From Archegozetes longisetosus (Eukaryota; Arthropoda; Arachnida; Sarcoptiformes; Trhypochthoniidae), in contig JAEMBT020000009.1 of NCBI GenBank assembly GCA_018873245.2, positions 2,930,001-2,994,000 on the forward strand: a DNA stretch of 64,000 nt. The letters run 5' to 3'. This document shows, in pieces, positions 1-13,491 of the stretch (position 1 is its first letter; every line of letters begins with the position of its first letter). The translations under genes and the position numbers were made by a program. The notes under the pieces were generated by a model. That model had not been told where the DNA came from and searched no databases. It worked only from the letters and a program-made list of their open reading frames with translations.

Positions 1-698
1 AGAAGATGGTAGATATCATTGCGAATGGCCTGATTGTGGATATGTCTGCGCTCTCAGAGGAAACCTCTTCAGACATTATACAAGACATGGAGCGGATAAA
101 CGATTCAAATGTCATTATCCCGATTGTGTGAAAGAATTTCCTGATAGTTCGTCATTGAATAAGCATTTATTAGTCCACAGCGGAGAAAAACCGTTTGCGT
201 GCGATTGGCCTGAATGTGGTTTTAGGTGTAACACAACTTCTAGTCTTAGAGACCATCGAAGAAGGCATACTAATGAAAGCTCCAATCTGAAGACATCGGA
301 CGTAGAATCAAACGAACCAAAACTGTTAAAATCTGGTCAAATACGTCGAAAGTATTTTAGACCTCTTATACCCCAAAGGACTATTAGAATCGGAGACAAG
401 GAGTTCGATTGTCAGAAAGGAGAAGATGGTAATTATCATTGTGGATGGCCTGATTGTGGACACATCTGTTCACTCAAAGGAAACCTCTTAAGACATTATG
501 TAATACATGGAGCGGAAAAGAGATTCAAATGTCATTATCCCGAATGTTTTAAAGAATTTCCCGATAGTTCATCATTGAATAAGCATTTATTAGTCCATAG
601 CGGAGAAAAACCGTTCACTTGTGATTGGCCCGCATGTGGATTTAGGTGTAACTCAACCTCCGCTCTCAAAGAGCATCGAAGAAGACATACTGGTGAAA
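1..698 (+). repeat. 420-bp in-frame tandem duplication inside the first zinc-finger gene
   Basis: Bases 1-278 align without gaps to 421-698, for example 'agaagatggt' at both 1 and 421. The period is exactly 420 bp, or 140 codons. Each copy encodes the same three-finger block (CxWPDC, CHYPxC, CDWPxC). The copies differ by scattered substitutions, many silent, so the duplication is recent but not brand new. The left copy may begin before the window. Confidence 0.9.
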
Positions 699-1354
699 AA
701 CCTCATGCATGTTCATGGCCGGGATGTGCAGCCAGGTTTTCGAGTTATAGTAATTTGACGGTATGGTCATCAATATTGATGCTTACTGTACTTTTATTCA
801 CTTTAATTGCTGTCTATTTTTAAGGGGCATATGAAGATTCATAGTGAAGAAAAGCCGTTTGCGTGTGATTGGCCCGCCTGTGACTATAGGGGGAAATCAA
901 ATAGCGATGTGCGTAAGCATCGCAAGATTCATATGGGAACAGATAAATCATCAAAGTGCAATTGGCCGGGATGCGGATTTAGGTTAGAACTTTATTATTA
1001 TTTCCTGATTAATCATTCCAATTATTACAAGTCTATCATTTTAAAATTTTTTCTGATTTTCTCATTAAAGATAGTCTTTTAAGAATTAATAAATTGAGTA
1101 ACTTATTGATTATAGTTTTTGACTTAATATTTTATTTTTCTCTCTATTTGTCAGTTTGTGTATTTTTGAAAGTTTTTAATTAAATATCTTTTAGTGCGTG
1201 GGATGAGAGCACTCTCTCGAAGCATAAAAGAAAACATACAGGAGAAAAGCCGTTCAGATGTGATATTCCTGGTTGTGGTCTGACCTCAAGCTATAATCAT
1301 GCGATTCAAAGGCACAAGTTGCGTAAACATAACACTTCGGGTCAACTTCAATGA
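2..1354 (+). CDS. C2H2 zinc-finger protein, ten fingers (5' end outside window)
   Basis: The frame is open from the first bases. Three exons join cleanly: 2-760, 825-982 and 1195-1354, with GT-AG introns of 64 and 212 bp. The second splice (phase 2) restores a finger split across the intron. Ten fingers follow the pattern C-x4-C-x12-H-x3/4-H with a recurrent CDWPxC or CHYPxC start, and several are joined by TGEKP-type linkers. The 4-residue spacing between the cysteines is that of GLI/ZIC/TFIIIA-like fingers. Such arrays usually bind DNA in the nucleus; the target is unknown. Fingers 1-3 and 4-6 are near copies of each other. A preamble with 'IGDKEFDCQ' precedes finger 4, as in the downstream paralogues. 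The missing 5' part presumably holds the N-terminal module seen in the next three genes (inference). The stop is TGA at 1352. Confidence 0.85.
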
Positions 1355-1736
1355 AGTTTTATTTATGCAGACACTTGGACTTAAGCACTAATTCCGTTAT
1401 TGTGATGAAAACTGACTCTCAATCAAAGTATTCGTTTCAAGTCTAATCATCAATAGGTCACACATTATATTTGTATTTACTAGAGACTAAAAGTGATAAA
1501 TATTCACTATTTTATATTTCTCTTTGACAATTTTAAATTGTATTAAGTTTTGTAAAAAGTTTCCTAAAGCTTTCTATACGTTATTGGCCGTAATTTATGT
1601 GTTGATGTTTGATAGATAAATATATGAAAGTGTTAATTTGTGTAAACAAGAAATTTATAAACAAATCGAAACTGAATTGGATTTGCTAGCGATATCGAGC
1701 TTAAACTAATTGTTTGATAAATACAACAATTGAACA

Positions 1737-3691
1737 ATGAGTGAAAACATAATCAACAGTAATATAAATGACTTATCTTTAGATGACTTACGTCTTTATT
1801 GCAATCAAATAACTGAAGAAAATCTGGATTTAAAGAGAAAAATCGTTCAAATGAATAAACTAATGAACTTATTAAATGCTAAAGAATTGCTATCAGTTTT
1901 TAATGTCATAAAAAATAACGCCAATTATGGTATTTCTTTATTAAATAATTACAACTCTATCAAAGATGAAAGCAATCAAAACGTATGTATTGTTTGTGTT
2001 GTTATCCATCAATTGATTAAACTTTTCAACAATTTAAAGTAACTTTCTTCTAAGATAAATTTCAATCAATTAATTATCTATTCACTAAAGACTGAAGACT
2101 TGATAATTCATTAGTTTTATATCTTTTATAACTAGCTATTGAATTATGATAGACTTAAGTGATTAAGAATCTATTGCCTTCATTAATAGCAAATATTTGT
2201 ATAAACTGTTAATTTTCTCTCAATTTTTCAATCAATCATTAGTTTGAAGAAGAAGTCGAAGAAAATCTTGACAGTAGTGAAACTCTTATGGAAGAAGCCA
2301 AAAATGAAGATAACACTGAAGACAATAGTTCTGTTATACTTCCAAATGAATTTCTCGAACAGAATCTTGAAGAATACGATAGTTTAGATTCCATTGATTT
2401 GGATCCATCCAAAGAAAGCAATGATACGAATCTAACAACAGAAGAATTAAGTTCAAACCAATCTAAGGCTAATGACAACAGTAATAGTTCAACCGAACGG
2501 ATCTATAAAACTGTAACAATAGGTGACCGAGTTTTTCAATGTTTGCCGACCAAACTCGGGGTCTATCGGTGCGAATGGACTGATTGTCGTCGAACTTTCA
2601 CACAGAAGGGAAACCTTATGAGACATTATGTGACACATGGGGCAGAAAAACAATATAAATGTCCACATAATAACTGCGATCGCGAATTTGCCGATACTAC
2701 GTCTTTAAGTAAACATTTATTGACTCATAGCTCTGAGAAGCCATTTGTTTGCGATTGGAATTCATGTAAATTCAGGACTAATTCACGTTCGGCTTTGAGA
2801 GACCATAGAAGGTATGATTGAGTGAATTTTTGATTAATAAGTAGATTAAATTTGCTTTTTAATAAATTAATAAATAGAGAGCCTTCGTTAAGTAAATATC
2901 GATAGTTTAATGTATTTTTTAGAGCTTTTAATTTACTTGATTACTGTCTTAGGACCCATTCAGAAGACAGACCATTCGGTTGCAATTGGCCTGACTGTCA
3001 CATGCGATTCATGTCTCAATGCCATCTAAGTATGATATCTATCGATTTTTATGCGTTTGAACTCAGTTTTACTAATTTTAAAAATTATTTTGAAGATGAT
3101 CACGTGAGAACACATACTGGGGAAAAGCCGTTTATTTGCAATTGGCCAGGTATATTGCAAATATAATCAAAATTAACTAATGAATATACTCATTAAGTCG
3201 CAAATTTGTTGAAACAAAATTTTGTTCTCACAGGTTGTACTTTCAGAGCCAGTCGTAACAATACGTAAGTTTAATATTTTTATCTAATATTTACTTGTAT
3301 ATAATCTAAATTTTAAATAAAATGTCTCTCAATTTTGTTTTAATCCAATAGAATGACAAAACATAGACGGACACATACAGGAGAAAAGCCATACAAGTGG
3401 TGAGTCATGTCCTAAACAAGTGAAACTCAAGATCAAAACTTTTGCGCAATCTGTCAAAACTATTTTAATTTCTTATACTGCCCTCTGAAAAATGTTTTAA
3501 AAAATTCTGTTTTTTTAATCAGTGACTGGAAAGACTGCACGTTCGCGACCACAACTGGCTATAACTTAAAAATCCATAAACGAAAACATTCCACAAATAA
3601 GATTTTCAAATGTGAATATTGTCCGCTAACAAGTGCTTATTCATCAGCAATCGATAGACATAAACGCGTTCAACACAACATTCATAAATAA
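1737..3691 (+). CDS. C2H2 zinc-finger protein with N-terminal coiled-coil-like module (paralogue 2)
   Basis: Seven exons join in frame: 1737-1982, 2243-2811, 2953-3029, 3096-3149, 3234-3264, 3352-3399 and 3523-3691, giving 397 aa. Exon 1 ends in phase 0 and encodes an 82-residue module rich in Leu, Asn and Lys. It contains 'DLRLYCNQI' followed by a heptad-like helix, shared with the two genes downstream. An acidic linker, the preamble 'KTVTIGDRVFQC' and seven fingers follow. Fingers 4 to 6 are split by four small introns, and each split heals exactly into C-x4-C-x12-H-x3-H when spliced. An AATAAA overlaps the stop codon. The probable role is a nuclear DNA-binding protein. The N-terminal module matches no KRAB, SCAN, BTB or ZAD domain that I recognise. 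The start is the first ATG and fits the starts of both paralogues. Confidence 0.88.
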
Positions 3692-4080
3692 ATTTATACA
3701 AAACATGTAATTTAATAAGAACTCATCAATATTTTCCCATTTAGTTGATAATATTATTAATTGAAGTTATTTCTAATAGTCATAAACTTTTTTTAACTAA
3801 TATAACTCATTATTTATGGTCTCATTTCTATTAAACACATTGAAAAGTGTGATTTTCTCACCTGAATGTAAACTTTATGTCTGTTGGTTAAATAAAAACC
3901 TAATTATTTTACAAAATCAATTTTCAATTTAGTCTATAACTAGTTTTTCATACGGGTTTGATCTTTATCTGATGTCTGATCGTTATCGCATACGTAATTA
4001 ATGTTTAGCACATGTTTGTAAACAAACTTATTGTTTTATTTTGAATCGTATAACTATTGAATGAATAGAAATTAATTACA

Positions 4081-5713
4081 ATGAATGAAAATAGTATCAA
4101 TAGTAATATAAATGAGTTGTCATTAAATGATTTGAGGGTTTATTGCAATCAAATAATTGATGAAAATTTGGATTTAAAGAAACAAATCAGTCAAATGAAG
4201 AAATTGTTTGATGTTTTAAATTATAATAAATTGTTTACTGTTTTTAATGACATCAAAAATAACGCAAATTTTGGCATTTCGTTATTACAAAATTATAAAT
4301 CAGTTAAAAGTAAAACAGATCTGAAAAATGTGAGGAAAATTAATGATAAGTTTATTACTTTTTGTAACTAAAGATTTGGTTCTAAAGTTTTGATATATTT
4401 TCTTAAATTTGACTACCAATAAAAGATTTTTATTACTTGTGATCAGAGTTAAAGCTTATAATTATTATTGAATCTATTTTTCTTAAAACTTGACACAATG
4501 CGCAAAAGTCTGTACTTTGGAAATAAAAGTTTTAATGAGTTGTCTTTAAAGAGAAAAAGTCTTAATTTCTACTAAATCTATAGACTTACTCATCTCAAAA
4601 ATATTTTCATGAAATTAGTTATGTGAAAAATAATTTTATTTTTTATTAACTAAGACCAAATCAGAAGAAGATAAGACTGGAAGCGATGAATCTCTTACTG
4701 AATATGAAAATAATAGTTTCGATAATGAAAATTGTGATGAATTACCCGAAAAATATTTGGAGCAAAACCTGAAAGAGATTGAAAATAACGAAGACTCTGA
4801 TTGGAAGCCATCGAGCGAAAGGAATAAAAGAACAAATCAATCAAAGCCACAAAAACCAAGCCCAAAGCGTCCAAAACATATCATTTACAATCCACCCGAG
4901 AGGATACTCAAAACAGTTCGGATCGGAGACCAAGAATTTGAGTGTCAGGCAGCAGAAGACGGCAATTATTACTGCGAATGGCCTCAATGCAAGAAAGTGT
5001 TTGGTAGTCGAGGAAATGTTATGAGACATTACACGACTCATGGGGCAGAAAAACGATATATTTGTCATTATCCCGATTGCGAACGAAAATTTGCTGAAAA
5101 ATCGTCGTTAAATAAGCATCTATTGGTTCATAGCGGTGCTAAACCGTTTGAATGTGATTGGCCTTCGTGCGGGTATCGCTGTAATGATCACTCGGCGCTT
5201 AAGGTCAAAAATACTACTATGTATCATTTGTCTATTAATTATTGTACATTATTTCAATAACAGGTGCATAAACGGAGACATACTGGTGAAAGACCATATC
5301 AGTGTGATTGGCCAGGATGTTGTCTAAGCTTCATATCTTCTTCACGTGTTGCTGACCATCGAAGAACTCATACTGGGGAGAAACCATTCAGTTGCGACTG
5401 GCCCGGATGTACATTCACTGCTGGCCGGAATTCTGAAGTATTTTCAGTTATTTTCTCGGTATTTTTCTATTTGACCTCAATTCCGATATTTACTTTGATT
5501 CAGATTAAAAAACATAAGCGGATCCACTCATGCGATAAGCCGTTGCCGTGCGATTGGCCCGAATGTACGTTCAGGACGAAGACTGCTTGCGAACTAAAAA
5601 AGCATAAAATTAAACACACGGGAGAAAAATCATATCGATGTGAGTTTTCGGGATGTGATTTCGTGACCGGATATCACAGTGTTTTGAGTAAACACAAGCG
5701 GCGGAAACATTGA
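4081..5713 (+). CDS. C2H2 zinc-finger protein with N-terminal coiled-coil-like module (paralogue 3)
   Basis: Four exons: 4081-4329, 4655-5203, 5264-5437 and 5504-5713, giving 393 aa. Exon 1 (83 residues, phase 0) repeats the module of the neighbours, with 'DLRVYCNQI' and a Lys/Leu-rich helix. Exon 2 holds an acidic and then basic linker, the preamble 'KTVRIGDQEFECQ' and fingers 1-3. Exons 3 and 4 carry the remaining fingers, seven in all. Introns at 5204 and 5438 each split a finger at the same place, just before the zinc-binding His pair. The last intron (66 bp) is a multiple of three without a stop, so its retention would add 22 hydrophobic residues inside a finger. The stop TGA is followed at once by AATAAA. 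It is probably a sequence-specific nuclear factor; its target is unknown. Confidence 0.9.
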
Positions 5714-5919
5714 AATAAATTTTAGAAAAGGTTTTTAACTTAATTATTAATTTAATAAAATTACTCATTTTAAAAATTGTACTGACTTTAAATCATATCA
5801 AAAGTTTTGAACGTTGTTTATGTACGAACTGATTATGTAAACATTGATATTTCGAGATAAACATTGAATTGTTTCAAAAACTTGATTTCAATTACAAGTT
5901 TTAATCGTTTATATAAACA

Positions 5920-7598
<1,679 letters not shown>

Positions 7599-7801
7599 AA
7601 CTACTTTGATATTGATTAGTCATCAAAATTATTTCATACTTAATATAAATTAATTTCATCTCAAAACCGATAGTGATAACTATTCATAATAATAATGTCC
7701 ATAAAATTGATCTCTTCTATTCACGCACTTTATGTAAATTCTATTTATTGATTTCTGAAATTTTTGTATTTAACAATTTTTTTGTTAAGAGAAATAAAAA
7801 A

Positions 7802-8965
7802 TTATTTATCGAATTGCAAATTAACAAAAACTGGTCTATGATCGGAGGCAATGGTTTCATTGACAACCTGTCCATCAATTAACTTAAAATTGTTCTTAAA
7901 CTTCGATAGAATGAACACGTAATCTATTTTTCTGTTAGGAATATCTGATGGAAAAGTGTTTCCCAAATGTTCCGAAATGTCAATAAATTGTTGCTTCATA
8001 TCAATTACTTCTTGTGAATTTGGTTTTGCGTTGAAATCTCCGGCAACAATAACCGGAATGTTTGAGTCTGTTTCATTAAATATTGAAATCAATTTGTTAA
8101 CCTGAAGCAATCTATTGGTTGAGTCTTGTTTTGCGTCCAAATGCGTTGAAGCGAACAGTATTTCTTGTCCTAATATATTGAGAAAACAGTTAATTTAACT
8201 AAAAATTATTTTGAGTTTTCTTTAAGACTATTTCAAGAACTTTCAATAGGATTTAAGATAAAAACTAGTTTCTCAAGTATTTTTATAAGTATGTCTAAAT
8301 TCTAGACAAAAGTAATTGGTTTAAGCACGTATAGAATCAAAACTAATTTTCACTATAAGTCTCGTAAAATACTAATTACGATAAATAATTATTCAACTTT
8401 TTAAAGTACCAAATTTTCAACTAAAATATAACTAAACTGATTAGAGAATTGAACCGTTAATTAGTTAAAAAATTTCAATATTCACCGGAAATATTGGTCT
8501 GAATAATACCAACAGTTCTGGGCTCTGCCACAGAATGTTGCGGTAGTTGATAACTAATATTGTAATCAATTGGTGTCTTAGATAGAACTCCGACACCATA
8601 GTATCCGCCGTCATAAGTCATAGCAGGACTGAAATAGTAGTTCATTCGAGTCATATTTGCCAAAACTTGCAATTCGTCGACACCATGAGTCCTATTAGTT
8701 GTTTTGTCAAGTTCTTGTATAGCCACTAAATCTGGATTCAAATCTTTAATAATATTGGCGATTGCACTCAAATCGATCTTTTGCTTCATATTGAGACCAT
8801 GACGTATGTTGTATGTCATAAGACGGATATTCACTGGCGATGAATTTGCATTAAGTGCTAAATGTTTAGGAATTGCATTAATGGCTATTTCAGTTTTTAT
8901 TTAGTCAACAGAATCTTACAATATATTAAAAATAATAAGGAAAATACTTGTATTTTGCTAATCAT
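7802..8965 (-). CDS. Secreted endonuclease/exonuclease/phosphatase-fold protein, bacterial-like
   Basis: Three exons on the minus strand (8965-8920, 8884-8486, 8169-7802) give 270 aa. Residues 1-19 form a signal peptide encoded mostly by the tiny first exon, so the protein is probably secreted. The Mg-dependent EEP hydrolase motifs are all present in order: 'TYNIRHG' (Asn41), 'IQELD' (Glu73), 'STHLD' (His158), 'GDFN' (Asp193/Asn195) and 'SDH' (Asp258/His259). The fold cleaves phosphoester bonds in nucleic acids, lipids or inositides; the substrate here cannot be read from sequence. The middle part, around 'GVDELQVLA' and 'YDGGYYG', resembles bacterial EEP-family proteins more than animal DNase I, sphingomyelinase or CCR4 types. 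This suggests old horizontal transfer with introns and a signal peptide gained later (inference). All catalytic residues are kept, so it is likely active. Confidence 0.85.
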
Positions 8966-10587
8966 TTTGATTGAGCAATCAGGAAAAAATTGAAAAATTG
9001 TTTTTAAAGTTTTGATTGTTAATGCTAAAATCAAATACTTATGATTTTGTTAAAATACGTATTACTATTAATCTAAAAAGTTATGATCAAAACGAAAAAG
9101 TTTTTTAATCATTAGTTTTGTAAAGTTTTTGTTAAATCTTTATCCTTTAATAGACATATAAGAGAATTCCCATAGTTTTAATAACATGATTATCATATCC
9201 TGTAAGCGATATCTAATATTTTTAAGGACTAATGGGAAATAGATTAAATATGTTTAAAATGATTATAAAATTACTTTTGAATAATTAGTCAGAAAGAAAT
9301 GGATTAGTCTAGATAATCATTAAAAGTAATTCACAATAAACATTATTTTCAAGAAATTTAATGATCTAAGTTTAAATAAATAAGAAAATAGCAGGCTCTT
9401 CACTCTACCTTTGGGTAAATCCATTTCCGATACGATAAGTTAAGCTATAATGCTTCAGCAACGTATATATTAGATAGTGGCTTGCGAATAAATTGATTAT
9501 TTACTTTTCAATGTCAACAGTAGAGGAGCAAATCTCATACCCGCAGTCTGTATGAGTACCCTCAAGTTTAGAACGGGTGGGGTTTGAAAAATTCGTTCCT
9601 TCAGATCCGCATTAGATTTTAATGGAATTCTACAACTGCTTAGCACTAATATTCTCAATAAATGAGATTGTGATTTTGAAGTTAAAACATGAATCAATAG
9701 TTAAGACAAGTATATTTCCAAAGGAACCTGTTACTATACTTATTAGATAAAAGAATAAAACTCATAGAGAATTGTGTAATAGACATGCAGTGATTGGAAA
9801 CTGTATTTATTAGCTTTTATAAGAACTAGTATATTTTGAAATCAAATCTTACAAAAAAGCTTTTAAAAATCATATTTATCAAGAGTATATCAATAGAGTT
9901 ATTGCTTATTATGCTATGATGTCGATATACGATACTAAGTGTTTTCTTAATTTTGAATTTGAAATATTATCAGATTTAGAAACGAATAAGAAATACTTTT
10001 AAAAATTTAATTGTGGTACAAAAAAGTAATCCCAATAAGATAAAGATACAAGCTGATGACTTTTTTAGTTGAAATGAAGAAAAATTCACTTTCTCAATGG
10101 AAAATGCTTCAAATTTAAAGTAATTAATTTTAACTTTTAATTGAGGGTATTTGCAGGTTTGTGGGATTTTGAATTTTCTTTCACTGAGAATGCGGGTGTG
10201 AAGAATTCCAAAGATGTCCACCTCTAGTCAACAGTACTTTCAATATCAATGCGAATGTACTATAAGTTTAAAATAATTAGACAATTATTTACTGTTAGTG
10301 TTACTCAGTTCAGGTTTAGTTTATTGAATTTTTTAGATAATTTTGGATGTGAGATGTGGTCAAAGTCCTATAATCGTGTCTCAATATTATTCATGATTGC
10401 ATAAAGTTTTACCTAAACTTTTGAACACAAAAACTTTTTGATAGTTGAAATTCTAAACTTATCTAAGAAATTGTTCACCTGTTATGAAATATGAAATTGA
10501 AGCTATATATCATTCTTACAACTAATTTAGCAAAACATTTAATATCGAAAAATAAGCTAAAACGTACAGCGCTTCTAAGTTGAAACA
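8966..10587 (+). other. Intergenic, no gene seen
   Basis: AT-rich sequence with only short chance open frames. I see no conserved domain, RNA gene or clear repeat. Confidence 0.5.
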
Positions 10588-11045
10588 ATGAAGTTGTTGG
10601 CACTTTTGTTAATTGGTATTTCGTTACTCATGAATGGTTAGTAAAACTTATAGAAAGTAAGACTTTCAACTTCAAAGTAAAACATTTTCAATACAAAATA
10701 GTGACTTCGAGCGAAGTTTGCATTGGGGCTGATGAATATTGCGGCTCATCCACCAATAGATCCGAAAGTTCTTGTTGCAGCGGCCTTAAGTGTGTATTGG
10801 ATGCTCCTCATCCCATTCCATGCAGACCCAATAGCGAAATTAAATGTAATTGGACTTATAAATGTCTTGATTGTATTAATGAAGCCAATGGCTTATGTGG
10901 AGGTCCCAATGGTATCAAATGCTGTCCATCGTATGGCTGCGTTCGTGTTGATAACAATTCTCAAATCATTTGGCAGATGTTTACCGTATCCTTGAATCAG
11001 TTTCGGATAAGTTATAGTGCAGAACTGTTATTCATATTGTTGTAG
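10588..11045 (+). CDS. Small secreted cysteine-rich (knottin-like) protein
   Basis: Two exons: 10588-10636, which encodes a hydrophobic signal peptide of about 16 residues, and 10702-11045. The 65-bp intron is GT-AG in phase 1. The predicted product is about 130 aa. The mature part has about 13 cysteines in two modules. Each ends in a CC pair followed four residues later by Cys, spaced like disulphide-knot peptides of arthropods. This framework occurs in secreted protease inhibitors, antimicrobial peptides and venom or salivary peptides, so the sequence does not decide the function. The last ~30 residues lack cysteine and look unlike the rest. A further splice near 10984 is possible, so the 3' end is uncertain. 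Confidence 0.6.
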
Positions 11046-11857
11046 ATCACGCTCTGTAATATTACATTGAAAGTCTGCTTTGCTATTATATTATCAATTC
11101 TTGTTTTAAATGTGAGCCTTATTTGCAACAATAGTTGTCACAGTTGAGCACCTAAGCCTTGATATTTTATATAACATTAAATTTTTGCTTAATATCAAAT
11201 GTGTTCAGAGTTGATGTTTATTTGACTGTAACATGAAACTTCAGCTTGAATTATAATTGCATAACACGTATTTGTTATTAAATGGATCTTATTTACACCA
11301 TGTCTATCGTTAGTTGCATATTAAGCCGTTTCTTATTAGGTAGTTTCTGTATTAAGCCGCGAATACTACGCATGCATCAAAAGTCGATTCCACTATTAAG
11401 TTGTTCTTTTATAAACAAGAAAATAGTTTAATAAGGAACAGCCTAGTATGGAACGCAATTTGACCCACACGCAGAAGTCACGGCCTACTAAGGAGACTGC
11501 TTCATACAACTTAGGATACAGAAATAAGTCTTTATCTAAGGTATCAGATTATAATTATCAAATGTGAAAAATACTTGAATTCAACTCATTTAACTTAAAG
11601 TTATAGTTGAATTATTAGGTAACTTAAGGCCAAATTATTCGAGTTTTTCATTATTTAATATGTTTAAAACTGACTTGATGATTATAATGACGACCTAACG
11701 TTTTGTTTTAAACTATTCTATAAAAACTTAAATTCTTTAATATAAGTCAGCTCAACAATATTTTGCTGTTTTATATGCATCTTAAAACAAGGAAAATAAC
11801 ACTAGTTCAGTAATAGAGTTAAAATCGGTAACACTTGCTGAGTGTTTCCACAATGAG
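11046..11857 (+). other. Intergenic, no gene seen
   Basis: No coding pattern or RNA gene recognised. The stretch at 11340-11520 is slightly richer in GC and may be an old repeat. Confidence 0.4.
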
Positions 11858-12635
11858 TTAGTACATAATATTCGGTAAATAAATCCAAAAACAGAAAATT
11901 TTTATAAGATTATTTCGAGATGTTATAAAACAATAACTGCTCTTATCAACAAAATCTAATTTAGTCCCACGAAACCTCGAATAACAAGCGCCAATGCGTT
12001 TACAGACTTGCAAAAGTCTTAATCCATTGGTTAGTTTGAGGAAACTTTCTCCAGTATAAGAATTCATCCAAATGAGTGCTAAACTAATCCAAACTAATTT
12101 TTTAATAGCAAATCTTAAACCATTGATGTTATAGTCATATTCGTCAGATTGTTTAAGAAATTGATTTATATTCGATAAGGTTAACTTTTCAATTGGTATA
12201 TTAATTTTTTCAAAGCTTATTTTAAAAATATTTTGCTTATTACGATCAAAACACAAAATACCCTTATATTTAGTTTCCTGTTGTTAAGCAATTATCAATA
12301 TCTAAAAGATATAAACCTGTTTTTAATTTCATTTATTTACTGAATATTATATTACAAACTCATTATGGGAACACACTGCAAGTGTTGCCGCAATGGTTGG
12401 AGCAACTAATCGTTCAATTAAAATTATTAATAATAAAACCAAGTAAGGTATCAGTTAATTCAATAACTGGCATAACTTTTTTCTCCCGTTGAGAGCATAG
12501 TAAACCCCAGTTGATTGTGTCAATAGTTGAGTTTTGAAATGTATAACTGACGTTATTCTCGGTTTTTATTAGTTGATTAGATGACCATAGAATGAATTTA
12601 TTTTTAGGTACTTTGATATAGTTCTTATCACTCAT
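11858..12635 (-). CDS. Unrecognised open frames, possibly two exons of one gene
   Basis: Two minus-strand open frames lie close together: 12635-12414 (73 codons from an ATG) and 12256-11858 (132 codons). The second is Ile/Asn/Lys-rich with a short hydrophobic patch and two Cys near its end. The first contains several Trp residues and could splice at a GT near 12440 into the second, but I could not confirm phase. No domain is recognised. In sequence this AT-rich, frames of this length can be chance or decayed genes. Confidence 0.25.
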
Positions 12636-12672
12636 ATCTGATATTGTACAAGATTAAATATAAGAATAAATA

Positions 12673-13087
12673 TTGGTCTATGTAAAAATTTATGTCCGAT
12701 AGTTATGAGTAAGACAAATTTTATTTATAAAACCCATATTACGATATCAAGACTTCAAGACTTTCATCGCCTTCGCGGAACTGCTCAAAGCATCTCCGAA
12801 CAGTCCTATCAGTGACTGCATTCTGGTACACCCTATTGATATTTCGTGCAGCCTTTGAAGCATTTGATCCGCGATGAAATTCATATAACATGACATGTCT
12901 TATATGACTGTCTCGTGAAGATATATCCATCACCGGTTAATATTGATTGATATCACTATTATTAATAATAGTAAATGAAGACAAGTATTGGATGTATTCA
13001 AACGTTAGATAAACGATTTGTCAGCAATAACATATGTCACACAAAAATAACATCACCTTGTCGGACATAACTTTTTACATAAACCAT
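12673..13087 (-). mobile_element. Mariner deletion derivative with intact terminal inverted repeats
   Basis: Terminal inverted repeats of ~27 bp lie at 12673-12699 and 13061-13087, sharing 'TATGTAAAAA' and 'TTATGTCCGA'. Both ends abut TA (12671-12672 and 13088-13089), the mariner target duplication. Inside, the minus-strand frame 12933-12739 encodes the helix-turn-helix start of a mariner transposase (motifs 'SNASKAARNINRVY' and 'FEQFREGDESLE'). The rest of the transposase is missing, so this is a ~415-bp non-autonomous copy. Confidence 0.8.
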
Positions 13088-13374
13088 TAAAATAATAATC
13101 AACTGCGCTTGATATATAGATATTGAATTTTTGTTGGACAAAATATTGATCGAGCAAAGTTTAAACACAATTATAATAGTTTTACAGCTATTACTTATGT
13201 TAATGTAATTTTAACATTTGAATCAAAGAATTCATTAATCTTTACAATTTAACTGAGCTCATGATATGTTATAAAAGTTCAGGTCAATTCAAGTTCAGAT
13301 CGTTGGTTGTAAGGGTCTACTTCACTAAGATCATCTTTAAGTGCAAAGATAAGTTTTTTATACACTTTTGGAGC

Positions 13375-13491
13375 CATATTCTGAGTTCTGTCTTAAGCTT
13401 AATCTCGACTCAAGTTAGACTTGGTGCTATCAAAATTTGTATTTCAAGTCTAACTTGAGTCGAGATCGAGCTTAAGACGAAACTCAGAATG
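13375..13491. repeat. Hairpin with 48-bp stem
   Basis: 13375-13423 pairs with 13445-13491, with only a few mismatches and a ~21-nt loop. The shared core is 'CTCGACTCAAGTTAGACTTG' and its complement. It could be a miniature fold-back element or a hairpin-RNA locus. No flanking gene explains it. Confidence 0.75.

Noticed and set aside
5136..5327. Alternative frame overlapping the zinc-finger exons
   Set aside because: A shadow of the finger-coding frame; it breaks the conserved finger pattern.
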